64,000 nt of DNA from NCBI RefSeq assembly GCF_000227135.1, contig NC_018234.1:98778-162777 (forward strand), in the 5' to 3' direction. Each line of letters opens with the position of its first letter. Position 1 is the first letter of the stretch. The notes beneath the pieces are model-generated. The model saw only the letters and a program-made list of their open reading frames with translations. It made no database searches and was not told where the DNA came from. This DNA comes from Leishmania donovani (lineage: Eukaryota > Euglenozoa > Kinetoplastea > Trypanosomatida > Trypanosomatidae). Below are positions 10,357-19,875 of the stretch, one piece after another. Position numbers and translations under genes: made by a program.

Positions 10357-11178
10357 CGGCCCCTGACTGCACGCCGACGTTGTTTGGCTGGACAGGGAGG
10401 GAAGAGGCGGAGGCGCCGATGGCGGCGGCAATGTCGGGCACCTGACGTGGTGTGCCTTCTCTCATGGCAGAACGCGCCTGGAGCTGTTGCGCCTTCGCAT
10501 CTCCTCCTCCTCCTGGCTCCTTGATATTAGTGAGCCGCGTGCTGCATCTACCCTCGGCACACACGAAGCGATTCGCACATGAGGCTCACACGCGTGCGCG
10601 CCTCTGTCTGCCTGTCTGTCTGTGCATGTGAGTGAGGGACGAGACGAAGAGACTTGCACAGAACGTCTTAGTCGCCCTCCCCTCCCCCACCTTCTCCATC
10701 TTCTTCTCGTGAAACCCGTGACGCTCTCACCGACCGCTTCCTTCGCTCTGCGTGAAGTCGACGGAGCCGCTGAGCCGGCCCTCCTCCTCCCCCCCCCATC
10801 CTTCACTGCGCCGGCTGCCATGCGCCTCAGTCTCACTTGTGTGGCTGTCTTTCCTGCGAGCCAGCAATGCATGCCTTCTGCCGTCGTCCTCGAGTGGGAG
10901 GTGATACCTTGGTAGCGTGGCACCACACACATGCGCTCAAACCTCCAACCCTCTCCTTCTTGTGATTCTACGAGTCGTAAGGTGTGCACGCGCGCGCCTC
11001 CTGTGTGCGTGCCCGGACCCGTCGCTGCTTCAGAGAGCAGGCGCACAGCCTGGCCTCCCTTTGCCCTCGACACACCAAGCCAGCAAGACGCGGAGAGACA
11101 CACACGCAGAGAAGCGCGGAGCGACCACCACCACCACAACTCATCTGCACAGACCTAACCACACATCGAGAGCCAAGC
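10357..11178. other. Intergenic spacer
   Basis: This 822-base spacer contains several C/T-rich tracts (for example around 10675-10705 and 10935-10965) and a CA/AC-rich stretch before the TAPT1 gene. Open frames in it look random and are not supported. Confidence 0.6.
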
Positions 11179-13032
11179 ATGAAGTGGGACTGGGGTGTTC
11201 TGCGGCGGCAGACGCTGGAGTTGATGTACGGTGCCACCGCCGAGCAGCGGCACCATCAGTCGCAGCACCGAGATCAGAAGCAGGCGTACGAGGCCTTCAT
11301 GGCGATGTCCGCCAGCGCCGCGGGTGAACCGCATTGCAGTGGGGGCAGCGCGGCTCCTAGCGCTTTCCCGCCTGCCGCTGGGAGGCGGCACCGCGACCAC
11401 GGATACGCCGCTGTCCGAAAACACTTCCAGCGCATCCCAGATATGTTTCTCGACATAGAGTTTTACTTTGCCATCACTGGCGTGGGCCTCTTCGACCATC
11501 TCGTCGGGCTGCTGCTGCTGCCGCTGAAGGTGCTCACACAGTGGCGACGGTGCGAACTACGGGACATTATTACACTGCTTGTTCTCACCATGACACTGGG
11601 TAGCTACTGGGTTGCGGGTCTGGCGACAACGCAGCTGTACTCCTACCTCTACCACGCCGTACGACGCACGTCGTTCATCAAGGTCGTCATGATCTTCAGC
11701 ATCCTCGATGTGGCGGACAAGATCCTCTCATCCCTCTCGCAGGACTCGCTCGAGGTGCTCTACGCCGCCGTCGAAGATGAGTACGCCTACCGCTGCTCTC
11801 GCCGCCGCCAGACCAAGCCAGCTGCGGCAGACACACCGACGAAGAGGGCTGCTTTTGGGAGTGCGTGTGCAGGTCGCGACGACGCCGGATCCGCCAGCGC
11901 CCGACAGCACACGCCTCCATCGCGGTGGCTCCTCGCCGGCAGCGCGATCGCCGCCTGCATCAGCACCTCCTGCCACTCCCTCTCTCTCCTGCTGCACGTC
12001 GTCACGTTGAACGTCACGATAAACGCGGAGGGAAACTCGTTGCTGGCGCTGCTGGTCGGCAACAACCTCACGGAGCTGAAGAGCGTCGTGCTCAAGAAGA
12101 GCACGCCGGAGTCGCTGCACAGCGTGTGCGCCCTCGACGCGCTGGAGCGCATGCAGTACGTCGTCTTCTTCTTTGTTATGCTGCTGCACCACATGCACGA
12201 GCGCTTCACAGACTTCGCCGTCGCAGACGTCTTCGTCATCCTCTGCGTCGAGGTGGCCATCGACTTTGTTAAGCATCTCTTCGTCGTTCGCTTCAACGGC
12301 ATTCCGCCTTCGATGTTCCGGGCCTACTCGCAGCTGGCGTTGCTAGACTTGAGCTGCGAGGCGGTGCTGTGGCGGCTGCCGTCGCTGGAGGTAGTGGCGA
12401 GCGGGCCCGGCAGCGGCGTCGCAACGCGCATGGAAGAAGCGGCCGAGCTGCTCACGCCTGCTTTCGGCTTTGCCCCCAAGAACGTTAAGCGGAATGGCTT
12501 CGACGCCATCGCGTATGCGGCGCTGCTGCTGTGGAGCTGCGAGCGAGTGGCGGGGTACCTCCTGTGGCAAGCGCCTTTGGTGTGCGTCTTGCTCGTGCTG
12601 ATCCTCGCGCTTCTGAAGCTCATGTTGTCCAGTGTCGTCCACGGCGTGTGCGCGCGCTTCACTCTTCGGACGTTAGTGGTATCCCCACCGTCGTGGCCGC
12701 CGCTGCCACAGCCAAGCGCTGTCTCTGCGCCTCTCGACGGCGGCAGCTGCAGTGAAAGCGGCGCCAGCCAGCGAAGGAGCGCGTCTCTGACGAGCTCGCT
12801 GGTCTGCACGTGGGGTGTTCGGATGGGTGTCTCACCGATCAGCACGCCGCGCGCGACGCCCGTCGGCGGCAGCGGCCACGCACACATCAGTGCGGCAACG
12901 TCTTCCTCTGTGAAGAGCAAGAGTAGCCCAGCAGCAGTGCGCACGTTGGTGCGGCTGACGCCGCTTCTACTGGCTCTGCTGAAGGCAGATCGCTTCGACC
13001 TACAGGCTGGCAAGGCGAAGCGCACCTACTGA
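11179..13032 (+). CDS. TAPT1-family membrane protein (DUF747)
   Basis: The 617-residue product contains the core of the TAPT1/EMP65 family. The segment PDMFLDIEFYFAITGVG is followed by membrane segments, then by SFIKVVMIFSILDVADKILSS and QDSLEVLYAAVED. That last pair matches the family pattern of a membrane helix, DxADK/R and a downstream QDxL motif. Further hydrophobic segments lie around residues 270-290, 330-360 and 440-485. A 60-residue polar insert sits after the conserved core, and the last 120 residues are Ser/Ala-rich. Family knowledge: TAPT1 homologues are ER or ciliary-base membrane proteins involved in vertebrate development and, in yeast EMP65, in ER folding. The role in a trypanosomatid is unknown. 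This is the last intact gene of the plus-strand polycistron. The ATG at 11179 is the first Met that begins the charged N-terminus; the frame is open further upstream. Confidence 0.88.
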   Translation: MKWDWGVLRRQTLELMYGATAEQRHHQSQHRDQKQAYEAFMAMSASAAGEPHCSGGSAAPSAFPPAAGRRHRDHGYAAVRKHFQRIPDMFLDIEFYFAITGVGLFDHLVGLLLLPLKVLTQWRRCELRDIITLLVLTMTLGSYWVAGLATTQLYSYLYHAVRRTSFIKVVMIFSILDVADKILSSLSQDSLEVLYAAVEDEYAYRCSRRRQTKPAAADTPTKRAAFGSACAGRDDAGSASARQHTPPSRWLLAGSAIAACISTSCHSLSLLLHVVTLNVTINAEGNSLLALLVGNNLTELKSVVLKKSTPESLHSVCALDALERMQYVVFFFVMLLHHMHERFTDFAVADVFVILCVEVAIDFVKHLFVVRFNGIPPSMFRAYSQLALLDLSCEAVLWRLPSLEVVASGPGSGVATRMEEAAELLTPAFGFAPKNVKRNGFDAIAYAALLLWSCERVAGYLLWQAPLVCVLLVLILALLKLMLSSVVHGVCARFTLRTLVVSPPSWPPLPQPSAVSAPLDGGSCSESGASQRRSASLTSSLVCTWGVRMGVSPISTPRATPVGGSGHAHISAATSSSVKSKSSPAAVRTLVRLTPLLLALLKADRFDLQAGKAKRTY

Positions 13033-13599
13033 CGTCATATCCTCATCTGTCGTTTTGTAGGTGGGTGGCCGTGTGTGCCTCGCGCGCGCAGGCTGGCATA
13101 GCGCGCCCCTCCACTCCTCCTCCTTCTCTGCTGCGCACCTAGCACCTCTTGGCCCTTGGCCAGCGGAGCGCTTGTGCGTGTGTGTGCAGCTGCAGCGGCG
13201 CAGAGAGCCCACGTGCGTACAGGCCCATGTACTTCTGTGAGCGCACCGCATGGCATCTGACCCACGCGTACGTGCACCACTCGCGCAGCCCCTACCCCCT
13301 CCTTCGGCTTCGACGTCCCTCTCTCCGCACTGCTCCCCTGTCTCAGCCGCTGTGCATCTGTCGCCGTTCACGCTCTGTCCTTCCGTGGGTGTGTCACCGA
13401 CGCGATGTCATAGCACGCACGTGCACGTGCACGACGCAGGCGCCGTTCTCGTCGAACGAAATCGTGCGGCCGCTCGCCAGCAGCGCGTGTCAGTCGAGTC
13501 TCAGCAACCGCGGCAGCCACCGCGCCACCGGCAACGCACGGTGAGAGGAAGACACCAGGCGCCGTCCCGGTGGCGGTGGAGACGCGCTGGTGGGCATGT

Positions 13600-14570
13600 C
13601 CTTGAAACCGTGGCACTACGTGCCGCTGCCTCTCTCACAGGTGGTGCTTCTCCCTGCGACACAAGCAGCGCATGGCGGATAAGGTGCAACAGCAATGCTG
13701 GTTTCCGCCCTTCTGTGTGACGATGATCGCGGTGGTGCTTCTCGGGTCCAGGTCCGAGAAGCACCCGCTTTTGCGCCGAGCGTGTGCGTCGTCCATCACG
13801 TGAATGGTGCGCAGCCCGTTCCCCTCTCGGAGATGCGGGGCGTACTTTTCCTGAGCGCCTTCCGTATCGACGCGGAGGCTGCCACCCCGCGAAGTGCGAC
13901 GGTCTCCGCCAGTACGCCTGTGAAGGGCAACAGCGCCCGCTGCCCGTGTGCGAGCAGCTGGTAGAACAGCAGTGTCAACGCGTTGGCGCCGGTCCTGTCC
14001 AACAAGAGAGCAACCCCCGCTGAGCATCCCCAGCCGCATCTGTGGGCACGCAAACCCAGCCGCCGCACCCGCAATGGTGTTTGACTACGACGCCGACACA
14101 GGAAGCTACACCGTCTTCTGGCCCCTAGCAGCCTCCTGCACGGCGGTGAGCTCCGTGCTGGGCGTAATGAAGACGCCGAAGAGACGCGTGGCGTACAAGG
14201 GGTCGGCGGTGACGCAGGAACTGTGGATTGCAGTGCACCGAAACGGACCTCACCCGACACGGCGAGAACGCCTCAGCGGCGGTGGCGGCGAGTACAGCAC
14301 GTCGTGCGCCGCATCAAGACGCGTCGCTAAACCGTCGCAGAGGTGCAGCCCCCCACTGCCGCCGCCGGGGCGGTGGTGCAAACGCACAGGACCGGACACA
14401 CACAACGGGCGCTGGTGCTGGCGGCGTACCTGGCCCACGCCACTGACTGCGGCTACGTGAAGGACGTGCCGCGAGACAACCCCATCGAGGAGTATGCGGC
14501 TCGCGTTGGTGCGCGGCTGGAAGCGCTGCCGAACAGCATCGTCAAGTGCATCGAGGGGCAATCGGTGTCG
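13600..14570 (+). pseudogene. Decayed plus-strand gene of unknown family
   Basis: Protein-like segments occur one after another on the plus strand but in changing frames. Around 13648-13796 one reads FSLRHKQRMADKVQQQCWF onwards to a stop. Around 13880-14021 another reads GCHPAKCDGLRQYACEGQQR onwards to a stop. At 14074-14245 a Met-led segment starts MVFDYDADTGSYTVFWPLAA. Around 14370-14565 a further frame contains ALVLAAYLAHATDCGYVKDV. The shifts and stops between them indicate a gene that has lost its frame, if the assembly is correct. It would have been the last gene of the plus-strand polycistron. I do not recognise the family. Sequencing error is the main alternative for single shifts, but at least three breaks are needed. 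Confidence 0.5.
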
Positions 14571-15045
14571 AGAGTTCGGAGGGGGAGCAGGCTGCTGTCC
14601 AATGTTAATAACTCTCCCTGTGTCTGTATATGCGTCGCTGCGCACGAGCAGCTGAATCTCTCTGTTAGTCTCTTTCTATTCTGTGAGCTGTCGAGGCTCG
14701 CTTGCCCATTCCACAGCACGCGCGCTGGCTCTCCATCGCGACACCGAAGAGCCAACTAGGTGTGAGAAGTCACGTAAGTGGGTCTGAGAGCCGCACGTCG
14801 TGGCAGCCCTGCTGCTCTCCTGTTCCCCGCCACGCCTTGTACGCCACACACACACACACACCACTCTTCTCCAATCTTGCGTCCGTTGTGCCCCTTACAC
14901 CTGCCTATCTCCCACTCTCTCTATCTCGCACCCTGCCTGTCTCAAAACTCCATGCTGCCTCCGTCAGACAACGCCCTGCAAGCACCACTGACATTGTCAT
15001 GACCTGGAGCACGCTACGCGCACACACTCACTGGCCTTCTCCCCG

Positions 15046-15359
15046 TTATCTTGATCTGTACGCATCATCATTGATCAGCAAGTCTCTGAGTGCAAGGCTG
15101 GCAACCAACCCCTCTGGCTGCTGGGTCTTGACGAGATCCACTGGGGCCGTCAGGTTCAGCGTCTTCTGCAAGTGTTGGCACTTGCCCCCGTGCAGTGGCT
15201 CGCCGGAGTTGATGGGGTGCCTCCCTCTCTGTTCAGCGTGTAAGCCCTATGCCACCTCTCAATCAAAGCCTCCGTCTCGCATGCGATGTGGGCAAGCCGT
15301 CGGTAGAGACACTCACGCGGGTGTGCAGGCGTGCGCACAGGCTCAGAAGGCCACTTCAT
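15046..15359 (-). pseudogene. Decayed minus-strand gene fragment of unknown family
   Basis: On the minus strand, a coding-like segment (LAHIACETEALIERWHRAY, about 15300-15240) runs on in another frame into PINSGEPLHGGKCQHLQKTL and then NLTAPVDLVKTQQPEGLVAS, ending at a TAA at 15046-15048. One frameshift near 15225 separates the two parts. No start or upstream portion is visible, because the retroposon copy at 15544 begins shortly upstream. It looks like the C-terminal remnant of what was the last gene of the minus-strand polycistron. Family not recognised. Confidence 0.42.
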
Positions 15360-15543
15360 GACGCGGCACGTGACGTGGGCAGTGAGACGTGCTCATACAT
15401 GTCTGCACGTACTTGTGTCTCCGTGTGTCTGTCTGTCTGCATATGCGTGCGTGAGTCGTGCTTCTCCTTTCGCGTTTTCCGTTGTTGGTTCTCTCATGGT
15501 TTGCACACCCCTCATGTCGAGGGCGGCGCACACATACGCACAC

Positions 15544-16125
15544 ACACCTCCGCGCGTGGCATCTCCGGGTCCGGTGTGTCCAGCTCGGTCTGGGTGGACG
15601 CCGAGCAGCCCCCTCTCCCCGCCCCCATCCCGGCCGAATGCCGAGCCACTTCTGGCGGTGCGCGTGCCAAGCGCCTACGACGTGGGCGAGTGAGAGCGAG
15701 TCGTCGCTGCGGATGTCGGCGGGCGGGTCCCGGACGGCGTGGCGCCGGGGCGAGCGGCGGCAGTGAACGCGTTTGNNNNNNNNNNNNNNNNNNNNNNNNN
15801 NNNNNNNNNNNNNNNNNNNNNNNNNNNNNNNNNNNNNNNNNNNNNNNNNNNNNNNNNNNNNNNNNNNNNNNNNNNNNNNNNNNNNNNNNNNNNNNNNNNN
15901 NNNNNNNNNNNNNNNNNNNNNNNNNNNNNNNNNNNNNNNNTAAGATGCGCCGGGTGGGTGGGCGGCGCTTGAGGGCACGGGCCCTCCTCGGGCGACCGGG
16001 TCGGCGCACTGCTGCAACGCGTGTCTACCGGTGCTTCGCACCACGCGGATGCGGCCTGCGACAGGGTCGGGGGTGGAGCGGCGTTGGGCCTCACGTTGTG
16101 CGGCAGAGAAATGAGGCGAGCTGAT
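15544..16125 (+). mobile_element. SIDER-like degenerate retroposon, copy A (contains a gap)
   Basis: This segment is the reverse complement of 61507-62022. About 230 bases before the gap are identical as far as I compared by eye, and about 165 bases after it differ at about one position. The 5' part contains the stretch CCACTTCTGGCGG followed by CTACGACGTGGGCGAG. It resembles the 5' signature that Leishmania SIDERs share with ingi/L1Tc-type retroposons (recalled, not searched). A 165-base run of N (15776-15940) replaces its centre, probably because the repeat could not be assembled. It lies in the convergent strand-switch region, with its 5' end towards the left. Confidence 0.68.
15776..15940. 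other. Assembly gap of 165 N
   Basis: All bases are N. The gap falls inside SIDER-like copy A; the matching part of copy B is about 120 bases, so the gap length is probably an estimate. Confidence 0.97.
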
Positions 16126-16401
16126 GAGCATGGTTTGCAAGCAGCCACCCCTTCACCGACGCACACGCAGAGACACGCTTGGGGCTGGGGGCGTATGCTG
16201 AGCATGTGCGTTGACGGGCGCGTGTTTGTCCGGCGTTCGTGGGTGCAGCTGGCGGCGTGGCGGCGGCCCTTTTCCCAGCGTTTGGGGACGTCTCTCTGCT
16301 CGTTGTCGTGTTCTCTCCGCCGCCGCGTGGCGAGGTCGTTTCCCCCTTCCTTTGCCGCGCGCGGCCTCGCACCCGCCGCCAGCCTGCGGGGGCGGGGTGG
16401 G

Positions 16402-16500
16402 NNNNNNNNNNNNNNNNNNNNNNNNNNNNNNNNNNNNNNNNNNNNNNNNNNNNNNNNNNNNNNNNNNNNNNNNNNNNNNNNNNNNNNNNNNNNNNNNNNN
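16402..16500. other. Assembly gap of 99 N
   Basis: All bases are N. G-rich DNA lies on both sides, which suggests that polymerase or assembly failure at a G-tract caused the gap. Confidence 0.97.
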
Positions 16501-16538
16501 GGGGGGGGGTGGGGCGGCGGGGGGGGGGGGGGGGGGGG
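16501..16538 (+). repeat. G-tract next to the assembly gap
   Basis: Runs of 9, 4, 2, 2 and 20 G follow the gap with only single T or C interruptions, and GGGGGCGGGGTGGG precedes it. Such DNA can form G-quadruplexes. Its place between two converging polycistrons is suggestive but not proof of a role in termination. Confidence 0.75.
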
Positions 16539-16945
16539 CGAGCCTTCCCCATGGGGACGAAGGCTGGCCGTCGCCACGAGAGGGGGCCGGCGAAACGGGC
16601 ACGCGGCGGCGAGACGACGGGGGACAGACGAGAAGTGCGGAAGCGAGGAAACCCGCGGCGGCAGGCGCATCACCACCGCAGCCGTGCATGGCGGCGACCC
16701 CAGCCGATGGCTTCCAAGAAGACATGCGGCCAGGCGCTCGCGGTGCAATCGGCCAGCGGCGCGTCATCCACCGCGACGCCCTTCGCATCGGCGCGCTGCA
16801 CGGCGTGTGGCGGAACGGGAAGGAGTGCTGCGTGCGGCGTCCCAACGCGCAGTCGGCGTTGAGCGCGCGCCGCTTCTCATCTCGGTGCTTAAAGACGACT
16901 TGACGCTTTCTGGAGGAAGAGAGTGAAGTCATGTTCTCTGTTGTT

Positions 16946-17144
16946 ATCAGCGTGCCTCATTTCTCTGCCGCACGGCGTGAGGTCCAACGCCGCCCACCCA
17001 CCCCGCGCACCGTAGGGTGGCTCTCAGGCGCCCCACACCAGCAGGCGGTGCGAGGGCCGGGTGTGGCATACGCTCGAGTCGCGCGGACACTTTTTGCCTA
17101 TCCGATGAGAACCACAAACGCGTTCACTGCCGCCGCTCGCCCCG
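16946..17144 (-). mobile_element. SIDER-like element, truncated copy C with internal deletion
   Basis: Read on the plus strand it shares the end sequence GCGTGCCTCATTTCTCTGCC with copy B (61507 onwards). It lacks 116 bases that copy B has between two CGCCGC sextets, and ends at 17144 where copy B continues towards the 5' signature. It is therefore a 5'-truncated, internally deleted copy in minus orientation. It lies 185 bases downstream of the stop codon of the kinase gene ending at 17329, so it is probably part of that mRNA's 3' UTR in sense orientation, the usual place for SIDERs. Confidence 0.65.
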
Positions 17145-17328
17145 ACGTCATCGGGGTAGGAGGAGAATATGTGGGGTCGACGAAGAGAAAACGATACGAA
17201 CACTCACGCGCAAGAGTGGTATGATACATAACTGCGGCTTGCGCATCTTTGCCACAGGAGCAGCTCTCACGAGAGGGCGGCCTGGAGCGCATGTCTGTGC
17301 CCACTCCCGGCCCTCGCTCTCGTCTCGC

Positions 17329-19875
17329 CTAGTCCGCCGGCACGGCGGAGTCGGGGGCGTAGTGCAGGCGGTCGGGCAAGACGATCTGGACGTCGACGGC
17401 GTCGTCCTTCCTGGCCTTCCGTTTTTGCTGCTTTGCCGCGGCGCGCTGTGCGCTGATGAGCTCCTTCATCCGCTGCCGCTCCGCCTCGCGCTTCTCGCGC
17501 GCGATCACGCGCCCCTCCTCGTTCTTCAGCTGCTCCTCCAGCGACACGCGCGCCCGCGCCCGGGCGTTGCTCGCCTGGCGGCCGTTGAACGTGGATGAAA
17601 GACTACTCTGCCTCGATTCGGAGCGGCAGGCGGGATGCGATCCCTGACAAACGTACGACGCTTGTCTCACGAAGGGCGAGGCCGCGCCAGGCCGCTGTTG
17701 TCGCTGCTGCTGCTGTTGCGCAGCGGGCAGTGCAGGTGGAGCGGGGATACCTTCTGACAGGTGGCGATGGCGCGGTGGCGTCATGACAAGCACACCGGGT
17801 GGCTGTGCCGGACTGGCAAACTTCGTCGCAGGGCTGCGGCGGCGCGCCGCCGGGGGCCTCCCTGCTGCACGCGTCCCTGGGGTCGCCGACTCGCACTGCT
17901 GCTCCTCCTTGTGCCGTCGTGCATCGTATGTCTGCAACACCTTGTCATCATCCACGCGGTGCTGGTGGAGGTAGTTCTCCATGGCGCACAGATCACGCAT
18001 CCGCTGATCAAACCACTGGTCTGCCGGCGCGGCGTCGGAGGGCAGGGCGGCGGGCTTGGGAGGCAGCTGTAGCGCCGGCTTCAGTGGCGCTTTCTGGAGC
18101 GCTCGCGCCTCCCGCGTCGGCGACTCCTTCGGCACACGCGGTGGGTTCTCCCGGTTGCCCGCCACGGCCAAGGCGCGCTTCGCCACGTGCGCCGGCGGCA
18201 CCGCCTTCACCACCACCTTTGTGGGCCCACTGCTTCCGCGCGAGGGTGCGAACAGCTCCGCGGCACGACGGCTGGACAGCGAGTCTGTGCTGAGCTGCCG
18301 CACAAACTTTGGTGCCTCGGTTGGTGGTGAGGTCGGTGCCGGGACGCTCGGCACTCGCTGCCGCAGTGGCAGCGGGCCTGCCTTGTGCGTCGCCACGTTC
18401 TTGCGCTTCGGAGCCGCTTTCTTGCGCTGCGCCGGCTTGCTGAAACCCGTGGTGGAGATCTGCAGCACCATCTGCTGCGGCACGCGGAGTTGTGCATCCA
18501 CCACCGGTGACGCCGCCGGCGCCCCCTTGTCTCGCACTGTTGCTTCCTTCTTCGCTGCGGGGGCTGGCGGTGCGGCCGCTACCACAAGCACCGCCGGCGG
18601 CTGCATTGACGCGGGAGCCCCCCCCACAGGCGGCTGCGGCGTGGGGGAAGCTGTCGGTTCTTCCAAAGTCGACGCAGGCGACGACGCGCCGGGGCGTTGC
18701 TTCACTACGGCCGCTTGCGACGAGAATTCGGGTGCGGCTGCACTGGGAGGGGATCCGTGTGGCGTCGGATCCTCGCCGGCCTTCGCCTCCGACGCGACAA
18801 CCAACAGCGGGTCGCTTACGGTGCTGGAGGGCGGCGGCGTTGAATCCGATGGGGTCGGCACCGGCGGGGCCGCCGTCTGCGTGAGGCCCCCCTTTCGAGG
18901 TGGTGTGGTGCTGCTGGCAGACGGGCACGAAGAGTAGGGTTGCGACGGCGGAGGGGACGGCGGCGGTGGGGTCTGCCGCGGCTGGTGCGCGACCACCTCT
19001 GGCGGCGACGTCAGTCGGGGTGGCAAGGACGTCGCAGAGGACTTAGACGGCATCCCTGCAGGGCGCAGTGGAGACGGCGACGCTTGGCGGAGCTCCTCAG
19101 CGCGGCCAAGGGCGCCTCGCGCCACCTCCAGCGCCGCCTTGGCAGTCACGCGTTGCGCGGGGTCGAGCACGAGCATGGAGTGGATGATCGATCTCACCTC
19201 CTGCGCTACGTGTGCCGGGAGAGGTGTGATGTGGCCCCACGTGATCTGCTGCACCAGGTGCGCGAAGCTCGGGGCCGAGAACGGCTTGCGCAGCGTTGCC
19301 ATCTCGTAGAAAACACAGCCCATCGACCACACGTCGGCGGCGTAGCCGTAGCTAGTGCCCAGCAGCACCTCCGGCGAGATCCACATCGGCGATCCAACAA
19401 ACGTGGAGGTGACGTTGGAGGTGCTGAGGGTCTTGGCAGAGCCGAAGTCGCCTAGGTACAGCACCTTCGTGTCCTCGGAGACGAGGATGTTGCTCGGCTT
19501 GATGTCGCGGTGGATGACGTGGCTATCGTGGCAGTACGCAAGGGCCTCCAGCAGCTGCACAAACCACAGCAGCAGTGTATGCGTCGTCGGCGTCCTGTGG
19601 CTCTGCGTGAGGTAGTGGAAGAGCCCGTCGAGGTCGCCACCGGACTCGTACGACATGACGACGAACAGGCTACCGTTATATACAAAGGACTCGAGGAAGC
19701 GGACAATGTGCGGGTGCCGCAGCCGCAGCGACGCGTTGAGCTCCTCGATTCCTTGAGTGCCATCCGCCAGCCGCTTGATGACGACAAGCCGGTCCGGCTG
19801 CTGCCGGTCACGCGCGAGGAAGGCGCCGTTGGTGCCACCGAGGTCCTTGACCTTGGTGTAGTGTTCCATGCCCAT
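17329..19875 (-). CDS. NEK-like serine/threonine protein kinase with long C-terminal tail
   Basis: The 848-residue product starts with a kinase domain of about 260 residues. Landmarks are VVIK (Lys34), HRDIKPSN (Asp124), DFGS (143-146), VGSPMWISPEV in the activation segment and DVWSMGCVFYEM. The pattern is closest to NEK kinases, a group expanded in trypanosomatids with roles in flagellum and cell-cycle control (family knowledge). The glycine loop LGGTNGAFLA is irregular. The tail, residues 270-770, is Pro/Ala/Ser-rich and looks disordered. The last 100 residues hold a charged helix (SLEEQLKNEEGRVIAREKRE) that may form a coiled coil. I chose the ATG at 19875 (MGMEHYTK), directly before the domain; the frame is open 91 codons further, but that part is composed like spacer DNA. 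Its 3' UTR carries SIDER-like copy C. Confidence 0.88.
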   Translation of the reverse strand: MGMEHYTKVKDLGGTNGAFLARDRQQPDRLVVIKRLADGTQGIEELNASLRLRHPHIVRFLESFVYNGSLFVVMSYESGGDLDGLFHYLTQSHRTPTTHTLLLWFVQLLEALAYCHDSHVIHRDIKPSNILVSEDTKVLYLGDFGSAKTLSTSNVTSTFVGSPMWISPEVLLGTSYGYAADVWSMGCVFYEMATLRKPFSAPSFAHLVQQITWGHITPLPAHVAQEVRSIIHSMLVLDPAQRVTAKAALEVARGALGRAEELRQASPSPLRPAGMPSKSSATSLPPRLTSPPEVVAHQPRQTPPPPSPPPSQPYSSCPSASSTTPPRKGGLTQTAAPPVPTPSDSTPPPSSTVSDPLLVVASEAKAGEDPTPHGSPPSAAAPEFSSQAAVVKQRPGASSPASTLEEPTASPTPQPPVGGAPASMQPPAVLVVAAAPPAPAAKKEATVRDKGAPAASPVVDAQLRVPQQMVLQISTTGFSKPAQRKKAAPKRKNVATHKAGPLPLRQRVPSVPAPTSPPTEAPKFVRQLSTDSLSSRRAAELFAPSRGSSGPTKVVVKAVPPAHVAKRALAVAGNRENPPRVPKESPTREARALQKAPLKPALQLPPKPAALPSDAAPADQWFDQRMRDLCAMENYLHQHRVDDDKVLQTYDARRHKEEQQCESATPGTRAAGRPPAARRRSPATKFASPAQPPGVLVMTPPRHRHLSEGIPAPPALPAAQQQQQRQQRPGAASPFVRQASYVCQGSHPACRSESRQSSLSSTFNGRQASNARARARVSLEEQLKNEEGRVIAREKREAERQRMKELISAQRAAAKQQKRKARKDDAVDVQIVLPDRLHYAPDSAVPAD

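Larger units (their letters stand above)
16126..16945. other. Spacer with G-rich sequence between SIDER-like copies A and C
   Basis: This stretch contains no recognisable gene. Its centre is an assembly gap bordered by G-rich DNA, including a run of 20 G at 16519-16538. Protein-like open frames here are artefacts of the N run and the low-complexity DNA. Confidence 0.6.
13033..17328. other. Convergent strand-switch region without an intact gene
   Basis: Plus-strand genes end at 13032 and the first minus-strand gene ends (3') at 17329, so two polycistrons face each other across 4.3 kb. Family knowledge: in Leishmania such regions are sites of transcription termination, often marked by base J. 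Within it I find a broken plus-strand gene, a broken minus-strand gene, two SIDER-like copies in opposite orientations and two gaps of unknown bases. The first 550 bases (13033-13590) and 14571-15045 hold only spacer sequence as far as I can see. Confidence 0.85.

Noticed and set aside
13948..14460. Taking the plus-strand frame with MVFDYDADTG as an intact small gene
   Set aside because: Only about 58 residues look coding; after 14245 the protein-like signal moves to another frame, so I call it part of a pseudogene.
15739..16926. Open frames running through N blocks
   Set aside because: They depend on unknown bases and on repeat or G-rich DNA; none is a gene.
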